Source: Candidatus Thorarchaeota archaeon (GTDB taxonomy: Archaea; Asgardarchaeota; Thorarchaeia; Thorarchaeales; Thorarchaeaceae). Taken from it: 44,279 nt of DNA. The position numbers and the translations under genes are program-made. Shown here one piece after another: positions 8,453 to 16,739 of this stretch. Location: contig PRDJ01000012.1 in assembly GCA_003345555.1 (NCBI GenBank), forward strand, positions 1-44,279, read 5' to 3'. Position 1 is the first letter of the stretch; the number at the start of each line of letters is the position of its first letter. The notes below the pieces were generated by a model. That model was not told the origin of the DNA. It did no database searches and was given only the letters and a program-made list of their open reading frames with translations.

Positions 8453-10858
8453 GTGAGGCACTTACTTCCAGCAGTATTCCTGAGTGCCTGCCTTTTGTTT
8501 TCTAGCGCGGCAGCAGGTTTCGCACAACTACAATTGACAACCCTTGGCACATCACTACAATCCGGTTCAACGCTTGGCCCAGCTGCGATTGAGTTGATGG
8601 AAACCCTCATTGACCCTTGGGGAGGCGTACACAACATGATTGCCTCGGTGCAGAACGGAACTCATTATGGCTATCCCTCTGTACAGGCCTTAGAGGCAAT
8701 TGTCAATCACCAACTTGCGTTCGACAGCGGATATGTGGCGGAGATTGCCTTCGTGCTTCTCGGAAAGACCATCTTCCCCAACGGCGTAATCGACGGACCG
8801 ATGGCAGTGATGCAGCTCCAGATTGAGCCTGTGTTTGTGTGTCCCGCCAATCGAGCAGATGCAGCATTCGCGAATCTAACGCAGAATGAAGCCATAACTC
8901 TAGCGCAAGAAGCAGTGTCAGTCTATCAAACAGCTCTTTCAATCGATCTTGAGAGACTCATGATGATCGAGTCACAGGAGCATTTCTACTTCAACCTCAG
9001 TCTTGCTCCCGGGGTGGACTGTTACGGTAAGGGTTACTGGCTAACTTACGTTGGCTTATTCATGAATGAGGAAGGCAGCGCCGTTACGAGTGCTTTTAGA
9101 CAGCGCCTTGCCGCCCTTGGTGGGTTCATGAATCTCGTCGGTGCGCCGAAATGGCCTGATTTGGCGACAATCGCAGCCGAGGGATACATGTCTTGCTACT
9201 CTCTCCCAGATTACGACTCTCGGGGTTCGGTTGTCGACATGCTTCTCAAACACGTTCGACCTTTGATTAGGTCCGCGCATCCGGATCTCGAAGGGAGAGT
9301 TCAATCGGTCATTGCCGGCGTAGCAGCATTCAACAAGCTGAATCAAGTGATGCCGGGACCGGGCGAAGAAAGTTACTCTCTCAAGAGCGACGTGGGCTAT
9401 TCTTCTGCCATCATGAACAAGATGCAGCAGGACATTACTGCTGCGGCCGTCTCGATGGTTGGCGCCGAAGCACCGGGGCACTTGACCGTCGACGGGCTGC
9501 CTTCGTCATGGCTGTCTGTTGACAACGAATTTCCCAATCCCACCAATATCTCGCTGCCCGGAGGATTCGTTATTCCTGCAAACATGAGCGTGGCCGAGAC
9601 GGTGCTCATGCTCCTCGGCTCCATTCCCAAACAGCTTGCACTGGATCTGAATTCGCAGATTGGCACAATTCAGGCTGACACTCTTGATCAATTGCTCGAA
9701 GATATCTGGGGAGGAGGCGGTTTCCCCTTGGATCTCAAGGCATTACTGCTTGCCCTTGACTACTCCACATTAACATCCCCCGTCATCGACATAAATTACG
9801 ACACCCTAGCAGCAATAATGAGGAGAGCTGGCTTGACTCCAGACACACTAATCGACCTGATTGACCCTTCAGTCGCAGAAGAGAGTCCCGTTGGTGCAAT
9901 AGCAGAGGCTTTTGTCAAGTACTTCGACAGCTACAGAATACTGGACATACTGGAGGCAGACCATTACACTTCCCCGTCCGAGACACTAGGCTATCTGAAC
10001 CCCTTCATCCAAGGACTGGAGCAGGCGCTCCATGACATCGGCAATATCGATATGCCTTCGGAAGCAAGAACCAAGGAAGGCTTGGCCGCCTTTGTCGAAA
10101 AGCACTGGGACATCGTGCTGGGAGCGTTATGGAGTACCATGGCGGGCGGTAATCTCACTGCAATACAAGGCAGCCTGCATGCTATCCTCAATGTTACCAA
10201 CCTGCAGGAACACATTACGCCATACCTGATGGTTGACCTTGGCTCGCCCCTCATTGCTGGCACAGGGTTTGTCTTTGCCACAAACTACGAATCGAGCACT
10301 GGCCAGTTCACGGGGATGTCGGCAGATGATTTGAGAACTGTCTTTGATTTAGATCTCCAGAGACTTGCTTTCGACGGACCGTACCTTATTGTGGCCAAGC
10401 ACACTGACAGTGGGTCATTGCTTCTTGGGCAGAACGCGAATTTCACGATAGAGGTACACAACTTTGGAAATGAGACAGCTTACGACATCAAGGTTTTGGA
10501 TGGCGTCAGCTCAGGTTTCGATGGCCAACGTCCCTACTACTGGACCAAAGACGCACTGGCACTAGGTGAGAGCTGGGTAATCAACTATACAGTAAGAGCC
10601 AACGATACAGGTTTGTTCCTTGACATGCCAGCGATCTGCATATACTTCAACACAACTCTGAGCAGCTTTGACCCGGCTCACCCCAGTAACTGGACAGGAA
10701 CGGCGAGATATACGTTTTCAGAATTCGGTCACGAGATCAGAATCGAGGGGCAGAGTGGCTGGCAAGCTTGGCCTGTCGAGTACTCAATCGTGGTATTAGG
10801 GTGTGCGGCCGCGCTGGCCCTGGTGATATGCTTAGCACGAAGGCGCCCACACTCCTAG
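8453..10858 (+). CDS. Large secreted, membrane-anchored surface protein, paralogue 2 (unknown family)
   Basis: About 801 residues from the GTG at 8453, colinear with the preceding gene's product throughout. Shared landmarks include a DPWGG segment just after the signal peptide, a YFDSY-x2-LDILEAD block, LQEHITPYLM and a near-identical C-terminal domain with PYYWTK and DMPAIC. It has a signal peptide (hydrophobic core ending Ala-Ala-Ala-Gly-Phe-Ala), many sequons, a DUF11/CARDB-like domain and a C-terminal membrane helix followed by an Arg-rich tail. The frame is open to 8300 with an ATG at 8348. The GTG is preferred because it gives a normal-length signal peptide, whereas the ATG would add a 35-residue Arg-rich leader and lies in a dyad. 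No strong ribosome-binding site is visible, so the start is uncertain. Function is unknown. Confidence 0.83.
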   Translation: MRHLLPAVFLSACLLFSSAAAGFAQLQLTTLGTSLQSGSTLGPAAIELMETLIDPWGGVHNMIASVQNGTHYGYPSVQALEAIVNHQLAFDSGYVAEIAFVLLGKTIFPNGVIDGPMAVMQLQIEPVFVCPANRADAAFANLTQNEAITLAQEAVSVYQTALSIDLERLMMIESQEHFYFNLSLAPGVDCYGKGYWLTYVGLFMNEEGSAVTSAFRQRLAALGGFMNLVGAPKWPDLATIAAEGYMSCYSLPDYDSRGSVVDMLLKHVRPLIRSAHPDLEGRVQSVIAGVAAFNKLNQVMPGPGEESYSLKSDVGYSSAIMNKMQQDITAAAVSMVGAEAPGHLTVDGLPSSWLSVDNEFPNPTNISLPGGFVIPANMSVAETVLMLLGSIPKQLALDLNSQIGTIQADTLDQLLEDIWGGGGFPLDLKALLLALDYSTLTSPVIDINYDTLAAIMRRAGLTPDTLIDLIDPSVAEESPVGAIAEAFVKYFDSYRILDILEADHYTSPSETLGYLNPFIQGLEQALHDIGNIDMPSEARTKEGLAAFVEKHWDIVLGALWSTMAGGNLTAIQGSLHAILNVTNLQEHITPYLMVDLGSPLIAGTGFVFATNYESSTGQFTGMSADDLRTVFDLDLQRLAFDGPYLIVAKHTDSGSLLLGQNANFTIEVHNFGNETAYDIKVLDGVSSGFDGQRPYYWTKDALALGESWVINYTVRANDTGLFLDMPAICIYFNTTLSSFDPAHPSNWTGTARYTFSEFGHEIRIEGQSGWQAWPVEYSIVVLGCAAALALVICLARRRPHS

Positions 10859-11068
10859 TTGTAGCCGGGGTCTGGAACTGATGACCTCTCATGTTTTCCT
10901 CCGAGATGTCCCAATCGATACAGTATGGGTCGAATCTGCCCAAATGAACCCGAATTTGGCACTTCAGGACGACCTACGCGAAGCCTTTTATTGCGACTGC
11001 GCTCAGCCCGTGTTTATAGGACGACCCAAGAAACCGTTCTAGATTTCCGAACAATAGGAGATTTCGTA

Positions 11069-11380
11069 ATGCCTAAGAAACCAGAAAAGAAGACCCCTCC
11101 TGGGCAAGCGAAGAAGCCAGCTCCTAGCCCTGCAAAGCCAGCTCCAGCTGCCCCAGCGAAGCCAGCTCCCCCTCCGGCAAAGCCAGCTCCCGCTCCGGCC
11201 CCTACGCCAGCCGGTGCGTTCGAGAAATGGGAGTGCCAAGTCTGTGGTTACATCTACGACGAGGCCAAGGGAGACCCCGATGGCGGGATCAAGCCTGGCA
11301 CTAAGTTCTCGGCACTGCCGGATGATTGGGTATGCCCCATGTGCGGTGCTTCCAAGGAAGACTTCGAGAAAGTCAAGTAA
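11069..11380 (+). CDS. Rubredoxin with N-terminal Pro/Ala/Lys-rich extension
   Basis: 103 residues. The C-terminal ~53 residues are a canonical rubredoxin: Cys56-x2-Cys59-Gly-Tyr and Cys89-Pro-Met-Cys92-Gly bind one iron, with the [12 protein letters not shown] and LPDDWVCP segments typical of the family. It is a one-electron carrier for oxygen or peroxide reductases and related oxidoreductases. The N-terminal ~48 residues are a low-complexity tail built from PAKPAP-like repeats with clustered lysines, unusual for rubredoxin and likely extended and cationic. The start is the ATG at 11069, with AGGAG about 9 bases upstream; the frame upstream lacks homology. No redox partner gene is adjacent. 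A strong terminator follows. Confidence 0.93.
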   Translation: MPKKPEKKTPPGQAKKPAPSPAKPAPAAPAKPAPPPAKPAPAPAPTPAGAFEKWECQVCGYIYDEAKGDPDGGIKPGTKFSALPDDWVCPMCGASKEDFEKVK

Positions 11381-11389
11381 GACTTAGCT

Positions 11390-11425
11390 GTGGGGCTTTC
11401 CTGCCCCACTTGCTCTTCTTTTTTT
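11390..11425 (+). terminator. Strong terminator after rubredoxin
   Basis: Perfect 7-bp stem GTGGGGC-TTTCCT-GCCCCAC (11390-11409) followed by a T-rich run containing seven consecutive Ts (11410-11425). It lies between the rubredoxin stop and the stop of the convergent permease gene. Confidence 0.8.
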
Positions 11426-11438
11426 CCGCAGTGCTCGC

Positions 11439-14171
11439 TCACCTGTTGCGGCCGGCCTCCCTCAAGAGGCGAACAACGTCTGTATTGACCGCTCTCTTCG
11501 TCACGTAGTATACAGCGAGGAGTGATGCAATGAGGGAGAGGACAACCAAGAAGAGAGTCCTAAAGTCAGCTATGATAAAGAGGCCGCCACTGAAGTGAAT
11601 CACCAAGTTTCTCAGTGCGAGCTCAACTCCAATGCCGGCGGCGCACCCTAAAATCACTCCGGATATCATAGGAACTGAACTCTCAGCTGCAAGTGTCCGT
11701 GCAATCTCTTTGTCCCTCATGCCGAGGGATGCGAGCATTCCAAGTTCTCTTCGGCGTGATGATGAGACAACCCAGCTACTGATTAAAGCACTGACTAACG
11801 CAGATGCGAAAAGCGATATCAACGAGGCATCAATGAGTATCTCGATTGAACGCAGAGCTGACACATAATCGGCCTCAAGAATCGAGACCAGAACGGGGTA
11901 AGCGCCCGGCACCGAGAAGAGCTCCTTGATGACTGCCGCGGGATCAGTGGACTCGATAAGCAGACTGCCAGCCTTGAATGGTTCTCCTCGAATGATGCCC
12001 CAAGTCTCCATGCTCACTATAACAAAGGTCGGCTCTACGGTCGAGAGCATGAAGACTGGCACTGCTGATTCGCTTATTGCGACGACCGTCAGATTCGCAA
12101 TGGCACCTACATGCACAGTATCTCCAAGACCGAGACCAAGAAAGTTAGCCGCATACTCTGATACTGCACAGGACATTGGTTCCAAGATGACATCCAAACC
12201 GCGCGTGAGATTGACAGACTGAAGAATTCCTAGCGACGCCAGCCGCTCCAAACCATGGGGCTCAGCTCCCATGAGAAGGCCATCTCCGAACAGCGACGAA
12301 TGCCATATGATTTCTAGGGCCTGATTCATTGGGACAACAGTCGTGATGTTGGGAATACTCTGGATTTCTGATATAATCTCTAAGTCAGCAGGTGGGTTCA
12401 TGTAGACAACTACATTCGCAGACGTAGTCTGTCCCGCAATGTTCCTCTTCCATGATTCCGTTATCACATATCCAACATTGGTGGATGCGAAATATAGGAC
12501 AGTGGAAGAGGCAAACAGGTTGAATACTACTAGGCCTGCAAGGGTGTTTCGTCTCAGATTCCTACTCGAAAGGATCCTCACGACCTCCGATGCGCCTACC
12601 ACGGCAGGCCAAAGAAACCTGCGAGAACTTGCAAGGTTCGGTGAAAGGGCGGCTACTAACAGGATTAGCGCCGGAATCGAGAGTATGCGAATTGAGGCTA
12701 TCTCAATGATGTGCAAATCGAGAAAATCAGAGACTGCTTGTAGTGCAACAATGGATGTAAGCGAGACAGCGACGGTGCCCACAGCCGCCCGAACTCGTTT
12801 TCGACCTGACCTAGAGAGCAAGCGGCCAGCCCCGGCAGGGGGCAGGGCTCCCGACCCGAGACTAGTGGCAACGGACTCCCTAGATGCGCGCCAAGCTGGC
12901 AAGTAGCCCGCCATTAAGGTCAGGGCAATACCAAACAGACAAGCTATAATCACACTGAGAGGGTCTACGGTCGCAAGACTCCTGAAGTATTGACTCATAA
13001 TACCGACATAAGTGATTCGAGCGAGAAGGACTAGGAAGTTGAGGACAACAGTGCCAATCACGAGACCAAGGCCGATGCCCAATGCGGCTCCGACGATACC
13101 GATTGTGCCGACTTCTGCAAGAAGAAGAACCAGAACATTTGATCTCGAAGCCCCGAAAGCAAGGACCACGCCAGTCTCGTAGCGCCGCTGACTGAATATC
13201 ATCGCGAATGAGGAGAATACCCTGAACACTGCTGTGAAAGATGACACAGCTACAAGTGCTAGCAGAACTGTCTGCGCTTGGCTAAGGAACAGTGATGAAA
13301 GCTTCAGGGGATAGACCTTGAGATTGGTGACCGTGAAACCCTCGCCGCACACTGCCTTTATGTAGTCTGTAGCGGCGGGTGCTGCAAAGACATCATAGAG
13401 CTCAATCAGTAACTTGTTACTGGAGTGTGCTTCGTATCTTATGCTGTAGATCTCCCATGCTCGCTCTAACGATATGAAAACCACAGGGCCGATGACTCCT
13501 TTGTCAATGGCGAGACCGTAACCTGTTATGTTGAAGAAAGCAGCGGCAGCACTTGTGTGTAATGTGAGAAGATCGCCCAACGAGACATTCAACAACTCGA
13601 TGGCGTCCATTGTCAGAAAGCACCCGTCGCCTGAGATGTCAAGAGAACCAGCTGTTGCGTTCAAACTGCCTATGCCAGATTCACTTTGCAGGTCGAGGCC
13701 CACCAGGAATACGTAGATTCCGCTGGTGAGATTCTCATACGTAGCATATTCCTCTATTCTGGGAATCGCTCTCATCACACTGGGTCCACTAAGTATGTCT
13801 GACCTCATTTGTGTAGTAATCGGCTGCCCCCACCTCGTAGCTGACACCGATATGTCTACAGGGGAGAGTGTTGCTTTCAGAAAGAGGTTGGCGCTGTTCT
13901 CTAGGCTGCTGCTGGCAGAGAGAGCAGTATAAAGAAGACTCACCGAGATGGCAATCGACATCACCGTGACAGCGGCTACTCTCTTCCGTCGCAACGCGTT
14001 TCTGAAACCTATGCGAGCCAGCTCTCGTACCAAAGTCTTCTTGGTTCCGTCGTGGTGATGGATTGGAACTGACCCTAGTACCTTTTCAAGATTCCACTTA
14101 CGAACCGCCCCATTTGCCCGGGCCCGTCGAAAGGTCCTTATGGGCCGATACACGAGGTCGACAATTAACAT
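11439..14171 (-). CDS. FtsX/MacB-type ABC transporter permease (large, two FtsX units)
   Basis: 910 residues. The N-terminal part (RIGFRNALRRKRVAAVTVMS) is the classic start of a MacB/LolE-type permease: basic cytoplasmic helix, TM1, ~200-residue extracytoplasmic domain, then three TM helices (~300-410). After a linker of two hydrophobic segments a second unit repeats the plan (RRNTLAGLVVFNLF, ectodomain, three C-terminal TMs), giving about ten TM helices. Such proteins move lipids, lipoproteins or peptides, or transmit mechanical force, using a separate ATPase. No ATPase gene of that type lies nearby, so it is an orphan here. The ATG at 14171 has no ribosome-binding site and gives an unusual ~50-residue leader; a TTG near 14033 (Leu before Val-Arg-Glu) is an alternative. 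It is divergent, by 20 bp, from the next gene. Confidence 0.88.
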   Translation of the reverse strand: MLIVDLVYRPIRTFRRARANGAVRKWNLEKVLGSVPIHHHDGTKKTLVRELARIGFRNALRRKRVAAVTVMSIAISVSLLYTALSASSSLENSANLFLKATLSPVDISVSATRWGQPITTQMRSDILSGPSVMRAIPRIEEYATYENLTSGIYVFLVGLDLQSESGIGSLNATAGSLDISGDGCFLTMDAIELLNVSLGDLLTLHTSAAAAFFNITGYGLAIDKGVIGPVVFISLERAWEIYSIRYEAHSSNKLLIELYDVFAAPAATDYIKAVCGEGFTVTNLKVYPLKLSSLFLSQAQTVLLALVAVSSFTAVFRVFSSFAMIFSQRRYETGVVLAFGASRSNVLVLLLAEVGTIGIVGAALGIGLGLVIGTVVLNFLVLLARITYVGIMSQYFRSLATVDPLSVIIACLFGIALTLMAGYLPAWRASRESVATSLGSGALPPAGAGRLLSRSGRKRVRAAVGTVAVSLTSIVALQAVSDFLDLHIIEIASIRILSIPALILLVAALSPNLASSRRFLWPAVVGASEVVRILSSRNLRRNTLAGLVVFNLFASSTVLYFASTNVGYVITESWKRNIAGQTTSANVVVYMNPPADLEIISEIQSIPNITTVVPMNQALEIIWHSSLFGDGLLMGAEPHGLERLASLGILQSVNLTRGLDVILEPMSCAVSEYAANFLGLGLGDTVHVGAIANLTVVAISESAVPVFMLSTVEPTFVIVSMETWGIIRGEPFKAGSLLIESTDPAAVIKELFSVPGAYPVLVSILEADYVSALRSIEILIDASLISLFASALVSALISSWVVSSSRRRELGMLASLGMRDKEIARTLAAESSVPMISGVILGCAAGIGVELALRNLVIHFSGGLFIIADFRTLFLVVLSLIASLLAVYYVTKRAVNTDVVRLLREAGRNR

Positions 14172-14191
14172 CGTCAGAAGGTTCCGACATC

Positions 14192-14743
14192 ATGCAATGG
14201 AGCAAGAGACTGACCACAATTGCGACGGTTCGAAACGTCTTACTGGGTCTTCTATTGGTTATCGTCCTCGGAGTCATATTGATGGCCGTGATCCAGCCGC
14301 AGATGATGGCTTTGAGCGGTGGCCTGCCGATTCTCGACTTGCGCCTATTCTATACTCCAATGGATGTCAATCAGCTGTTCGCAGCCTTAGGTGACACCGG
14401 CCGTCTCCTATACACCTACCACCAAGTTGTTGATTCCTTCTTTCCAGCTACCTATGGTATCACCATTGTCCTTGCGCTTGTGAGATTGGTCAACAGAGTA
14501 TCATCTGGACCAAGCAGGCTCAGAGTAATTGTGTTTGTTCCTATATTTGCCGCCATGGCAGACTATGCCGAAAATTGCTTAATTGCCACACAGCTTGCCA
14601 CATTCCCCCTTCTCTCAGATGGAATCATAATGACAGCTGCAATCATGACAGTCACCAAATGGGTACTGATTGTCATTTCCCTTGCGGCGTTAATCGTGCT
14701 TGGTTTGGTGGCAATGAGGAAAGGAAAACAGGTTCACCCTTGA
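14192..14743 (+). CDS. Small four-TM membrane protein, unknown function
   Basis: 183 residues with about four hydrophobic helices: near residues 14-34, 85-100, 110-130 and 150-175. A conserved-looking motif Ala-Asp-Tyr-Ala-Glu-Asn sits in the third membrane region, and similar Asp-Tyr-x-Glu-Asn motifs occur in small uncharacterised bacterial membrane proteins. The ATG at 14192 is chosen because hydrophobic coding begins there; the upstream extension of the frame overlaps the divergent permease gene and has no protein-like character. Start-to-start spacing to that gene is only 20 bp, so the two probably share a bidirectional promoter or one start is mis-set. I cannot assign a function. Confidence 0.72.
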   Translation: MQWSKRLTTIATVRNVLLGLLLVIVLGVILMAVIQPQMMALSGGLPILDLRLFYTPMDVNQLFAALGDTGRLLYTYHQVVDSFFPATYGITIVLALVRLVNRVSSGPSRLRVIVFVPIFAAMADYAENCLIATQLATFPLLSDGIIMTAAIMTVTKWVLIVISLAALIVLGLVAMRKGKQVHP

Positions 14744-14843
14744 TGCGACCGACTGGCCAACAATGGGTATTTCGGGTTGAACCAAACACTTTTGAACGGT
14801 TAACAACGCGTCATCAGACACCAGCAATTAGGGCTTGGTCAAC

Positions 14844-16580
14844 ATGGACGAGAAGCTCCTCAAGCTTAGACACTCGCTGTCTCATGTCATGGCAGAAGCA
14901 GTGCTAAAGAAGTTCCCGGACGCGCTACTGGGAATAGGGCCAGCCATTGAAGAAGGGTTCTACTACGACTTTCTTCTGCCGCGAGCACTCACTCCTGAAG
15001 ACCTTAATGAGATAGAGCAGGAAATGAGAAGAATCGTCAAGGGCAACATCAAGTTCGTCAGGAAAGAACTGTCACGAGCTGAAGCAAGAAAAGCCTTCAA
15101 GAACCAGAAGTTCAAGCTCGAACTGATTGATGAACTTCCCGAGGGAGAGACCATCTCCACCTATACGAGCGATACCTTCACAGACCTTTGCAAGGGTCCT
15201 CACGTCGAAAGCACCAAGGAGATACCGGCCAATGCTTTCAAGCTCCTTGAGGCATCGGGCGCCTACTGGAGAGGCGATGAGAAGAACCCTCAGCTGCAGC
15301 GAATCTATGGAACCGCATTCTCATCCAAGAATGAACTCGATGAATACCTCAAGAGACTCGAAGAGATTAAGGAGAGAGACCATCGCAAGCTAGGGAAGGA
15401 TCTCGAGCTCTTCCATTTGTCCGATGAGATAGGAGCAGGCCTTGTTCTGTGGATGCCGAAGGGTGCAGCAGTCAGGATGGCTTTGGAGGAGTATTGGAAA
15501 TCGGCCCATTTCAAAGCAGGGTATCAAGTTGTCTACTCGCCCCATATAGCTAAGCTTGACTTGTGGAAGACCAGCCATCACTGGGAATTCTACCGAGAGA
15601 ATATGTATTCACCAATGGAGATTGAGGGACAGGACTACGAACTCAAGCCGATGAATTGCCCCTTCCATCTGCAGATGTACAAGATGCGGAAGAGGAGCTA
15701 CCGGGAGCTACCGTTGAGGTGGGCTGAACTTGGAACCGTCTACCGATTCGAACGGTCAGGAGTATTGCATGGTCTAATGCGAGTCAGAGGATTCACTCAA
15801 GATGACGCTCATATCATAGTTACCCCCGAGCAGCTCGAGTCAGAACTCGTTAACATCCTCAACTTGAACTTGGAGATACTCAGAACCTGTGGTTTCTCGG
15901 AATACGACATCTATCTTAGCACTATGCCGGACCACCATGTGGGTACCTACGAGAACTGGGAGAAGGCAACTAGTGCACTCAAGAGCGTACTTGAGAAGAC
16001 GAATCTGCCTTACAAGATTGACCCCGGGGAGGGCGTGTTCTACGGTCCGAAGATTGACATCAAGATAAAGGACACTCTGGGCAGGGCTTGGCAATGCACG
16101 ACCATTCAGGTTGACTTCAACCTTCCAGAGGCATTTCATATAACTTACGTCGGAGAAGATGGCCAAGAGCATCAGCCAATCATGCTGCACAGGGCCCTTA
16201 TGGGGTCGTTAGAACGGTTCTTCGGAGTTCTAATAGAGCATTACAAGGGTGCCTTTCCGGTTTGGATGGCTCCTGTCCAAGCAAGACTCATTCCAGTCAC
16301 AGACAAGCAGACTGAGTACTGCCGCAGAGTCGTTGCCGAGCTTCGGGACATGGGAATACGCGCAGAGCTGGACGATGCACCTGAGAGAATGCAGAAGAAG
16401 ATAATGACTGCTCAACATGAGAAAGTTCCGTATCAACTTGTAGTTGGAGAGAGAGAGGCGGGACAGGAACAGGTGGCTGTCAGACTTCGCACAAATGAAG
16501 ACCTAGGGCCAATGCCACTTGCTGATTTCAAGCGCATGATACGGCGAATCATTGACGAGCGTTCAGCCTCGCTCAAGTAG
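14844..16580 (+). CDS. thrS: Threonyl-tRNA synthetase, bacterial type, lacking the TGS domain
   Basis: Class II aminoacyl-tRNA synthetase charging tRNA-Thr, 578 residues. The N2 editing domain starts almost at the N-terminus: His10-x3-His14 and Cys116-x3-His120 match the four editing-site residues of bacterial ThrRS. The catalytic domain has the zinc ligands (Cys in MNCPFH, His in the DDAH segment, His in LHRALMG), motif 2 (RFERSG) and motif 3 (GSLERFFG), followed by an anticodon-binding domain. The ~60-residue TGS domain that normally precedes the editing domain is absent. Many archaea use a different ThrRS with a DTD-like editing domain, so this version suggests bacterial ancestry. The ATG at 14844 is preferred to the TTG at 14835. 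It appears monocistronic. Confidence 0.96.
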   Translation: MDEKLLKLRHSLSHVMAEAVLKKFPDALLGIGPAIEEGFYYDFLLPRALTPEDLNEIEQEMRRIVKGNIKFVRKELSRAEARKAFKNQKFKLELIDELPEGETISTYTSDTFTDLCKGPHVESTKEIPANAFKLLEASGAYWRGDEKNPQLQRIYGTAFSSKNELDEYLKRLEEIKERDHRKLGKDLELFHLSDEIGAGLVLWMPKGAAVRMALEEYWKSAHFKAGYQVVYSPHIAKLDLWKTSHHWEFYRENMYSPMEIEGQDYELKPMNCPFHLQMYKMRKRSYRELPLRWAELGTVYRFERSGVLHGLMRVRGFTQDDAHIIVTPEQLESELVNILNLNLEILRTCGFSEYDIYLSTMPDHHVGTYENWEKATSALKSVLEKTNLPYKIDPGEGVFYGPKIDIKIKDTLGRAWQCTTIQVDFNLPEAFHITYVGEDGQEHQPIMLHRALMGSLERFFGVLIEHYKGAFPVWMAPVQARLIPVTDKQTEYCRRVVAELRDMGIRAELDDAPERMQKKIMTAQHEKVPYQLVVGEREAGQEQVAVRLRTNEDLGPMPLADFKRMIRRIIDERSASLK

Positions 16581-16595
16581 ACCTGGACTCCTGCA

Positions 16596-16634
16596 CATCA
16601 ATGGGAACGATTCGTCCTCCCATCTACGTTGATG
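16596..16634. promoter_or_regulatory. Compound inverted repeat between thrS and the peptide-transporter promoter
   Basis: Outer arms CATCAA (16596-16601) and TTGATG (16629-16634) enclose ATGGGA (16601-16606) and TCCCAT (16618-16623), so the segment can fold into a stem with a side bulge. It lies 16 bases after the thrS stop and 12 bases before a TATA box, so it could end the thrS mRNA or act as an operator upstream of the transporter promoter. No T-tract follows, which slightly favours a regulatory role. Confidence 0.4.
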
Positions 16635-16645
16635 AGTTGGAACTA

Positions 16646-16653
16646 CTTATATA
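16646..16653 (+). promoter_or_regulatory. Archaeal TATA box for the peptide ABC transporter operon
   Basis: CTTATATA is a close match to the archaeal TATA consensus. Transcription would start near 16675, giving a 5' leader of about 65 bases. The leader contains an inverted repeat CGCAAT-N9-ATTGCG (16682-16702) and a good Shine-Dalgarno sequence (GGAGG, about 16727-16731) before the GTG start at 16740. Confidence 0.65.
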
Positions 16654-16739
16654 CAAGTGGAGCTAAGAGTGGTGAACACACCGCAATTGCCTTGCGATTG
16701 CGCTGGTTAAGCTTGGTTACTAATGGAGGATTTCCATAA

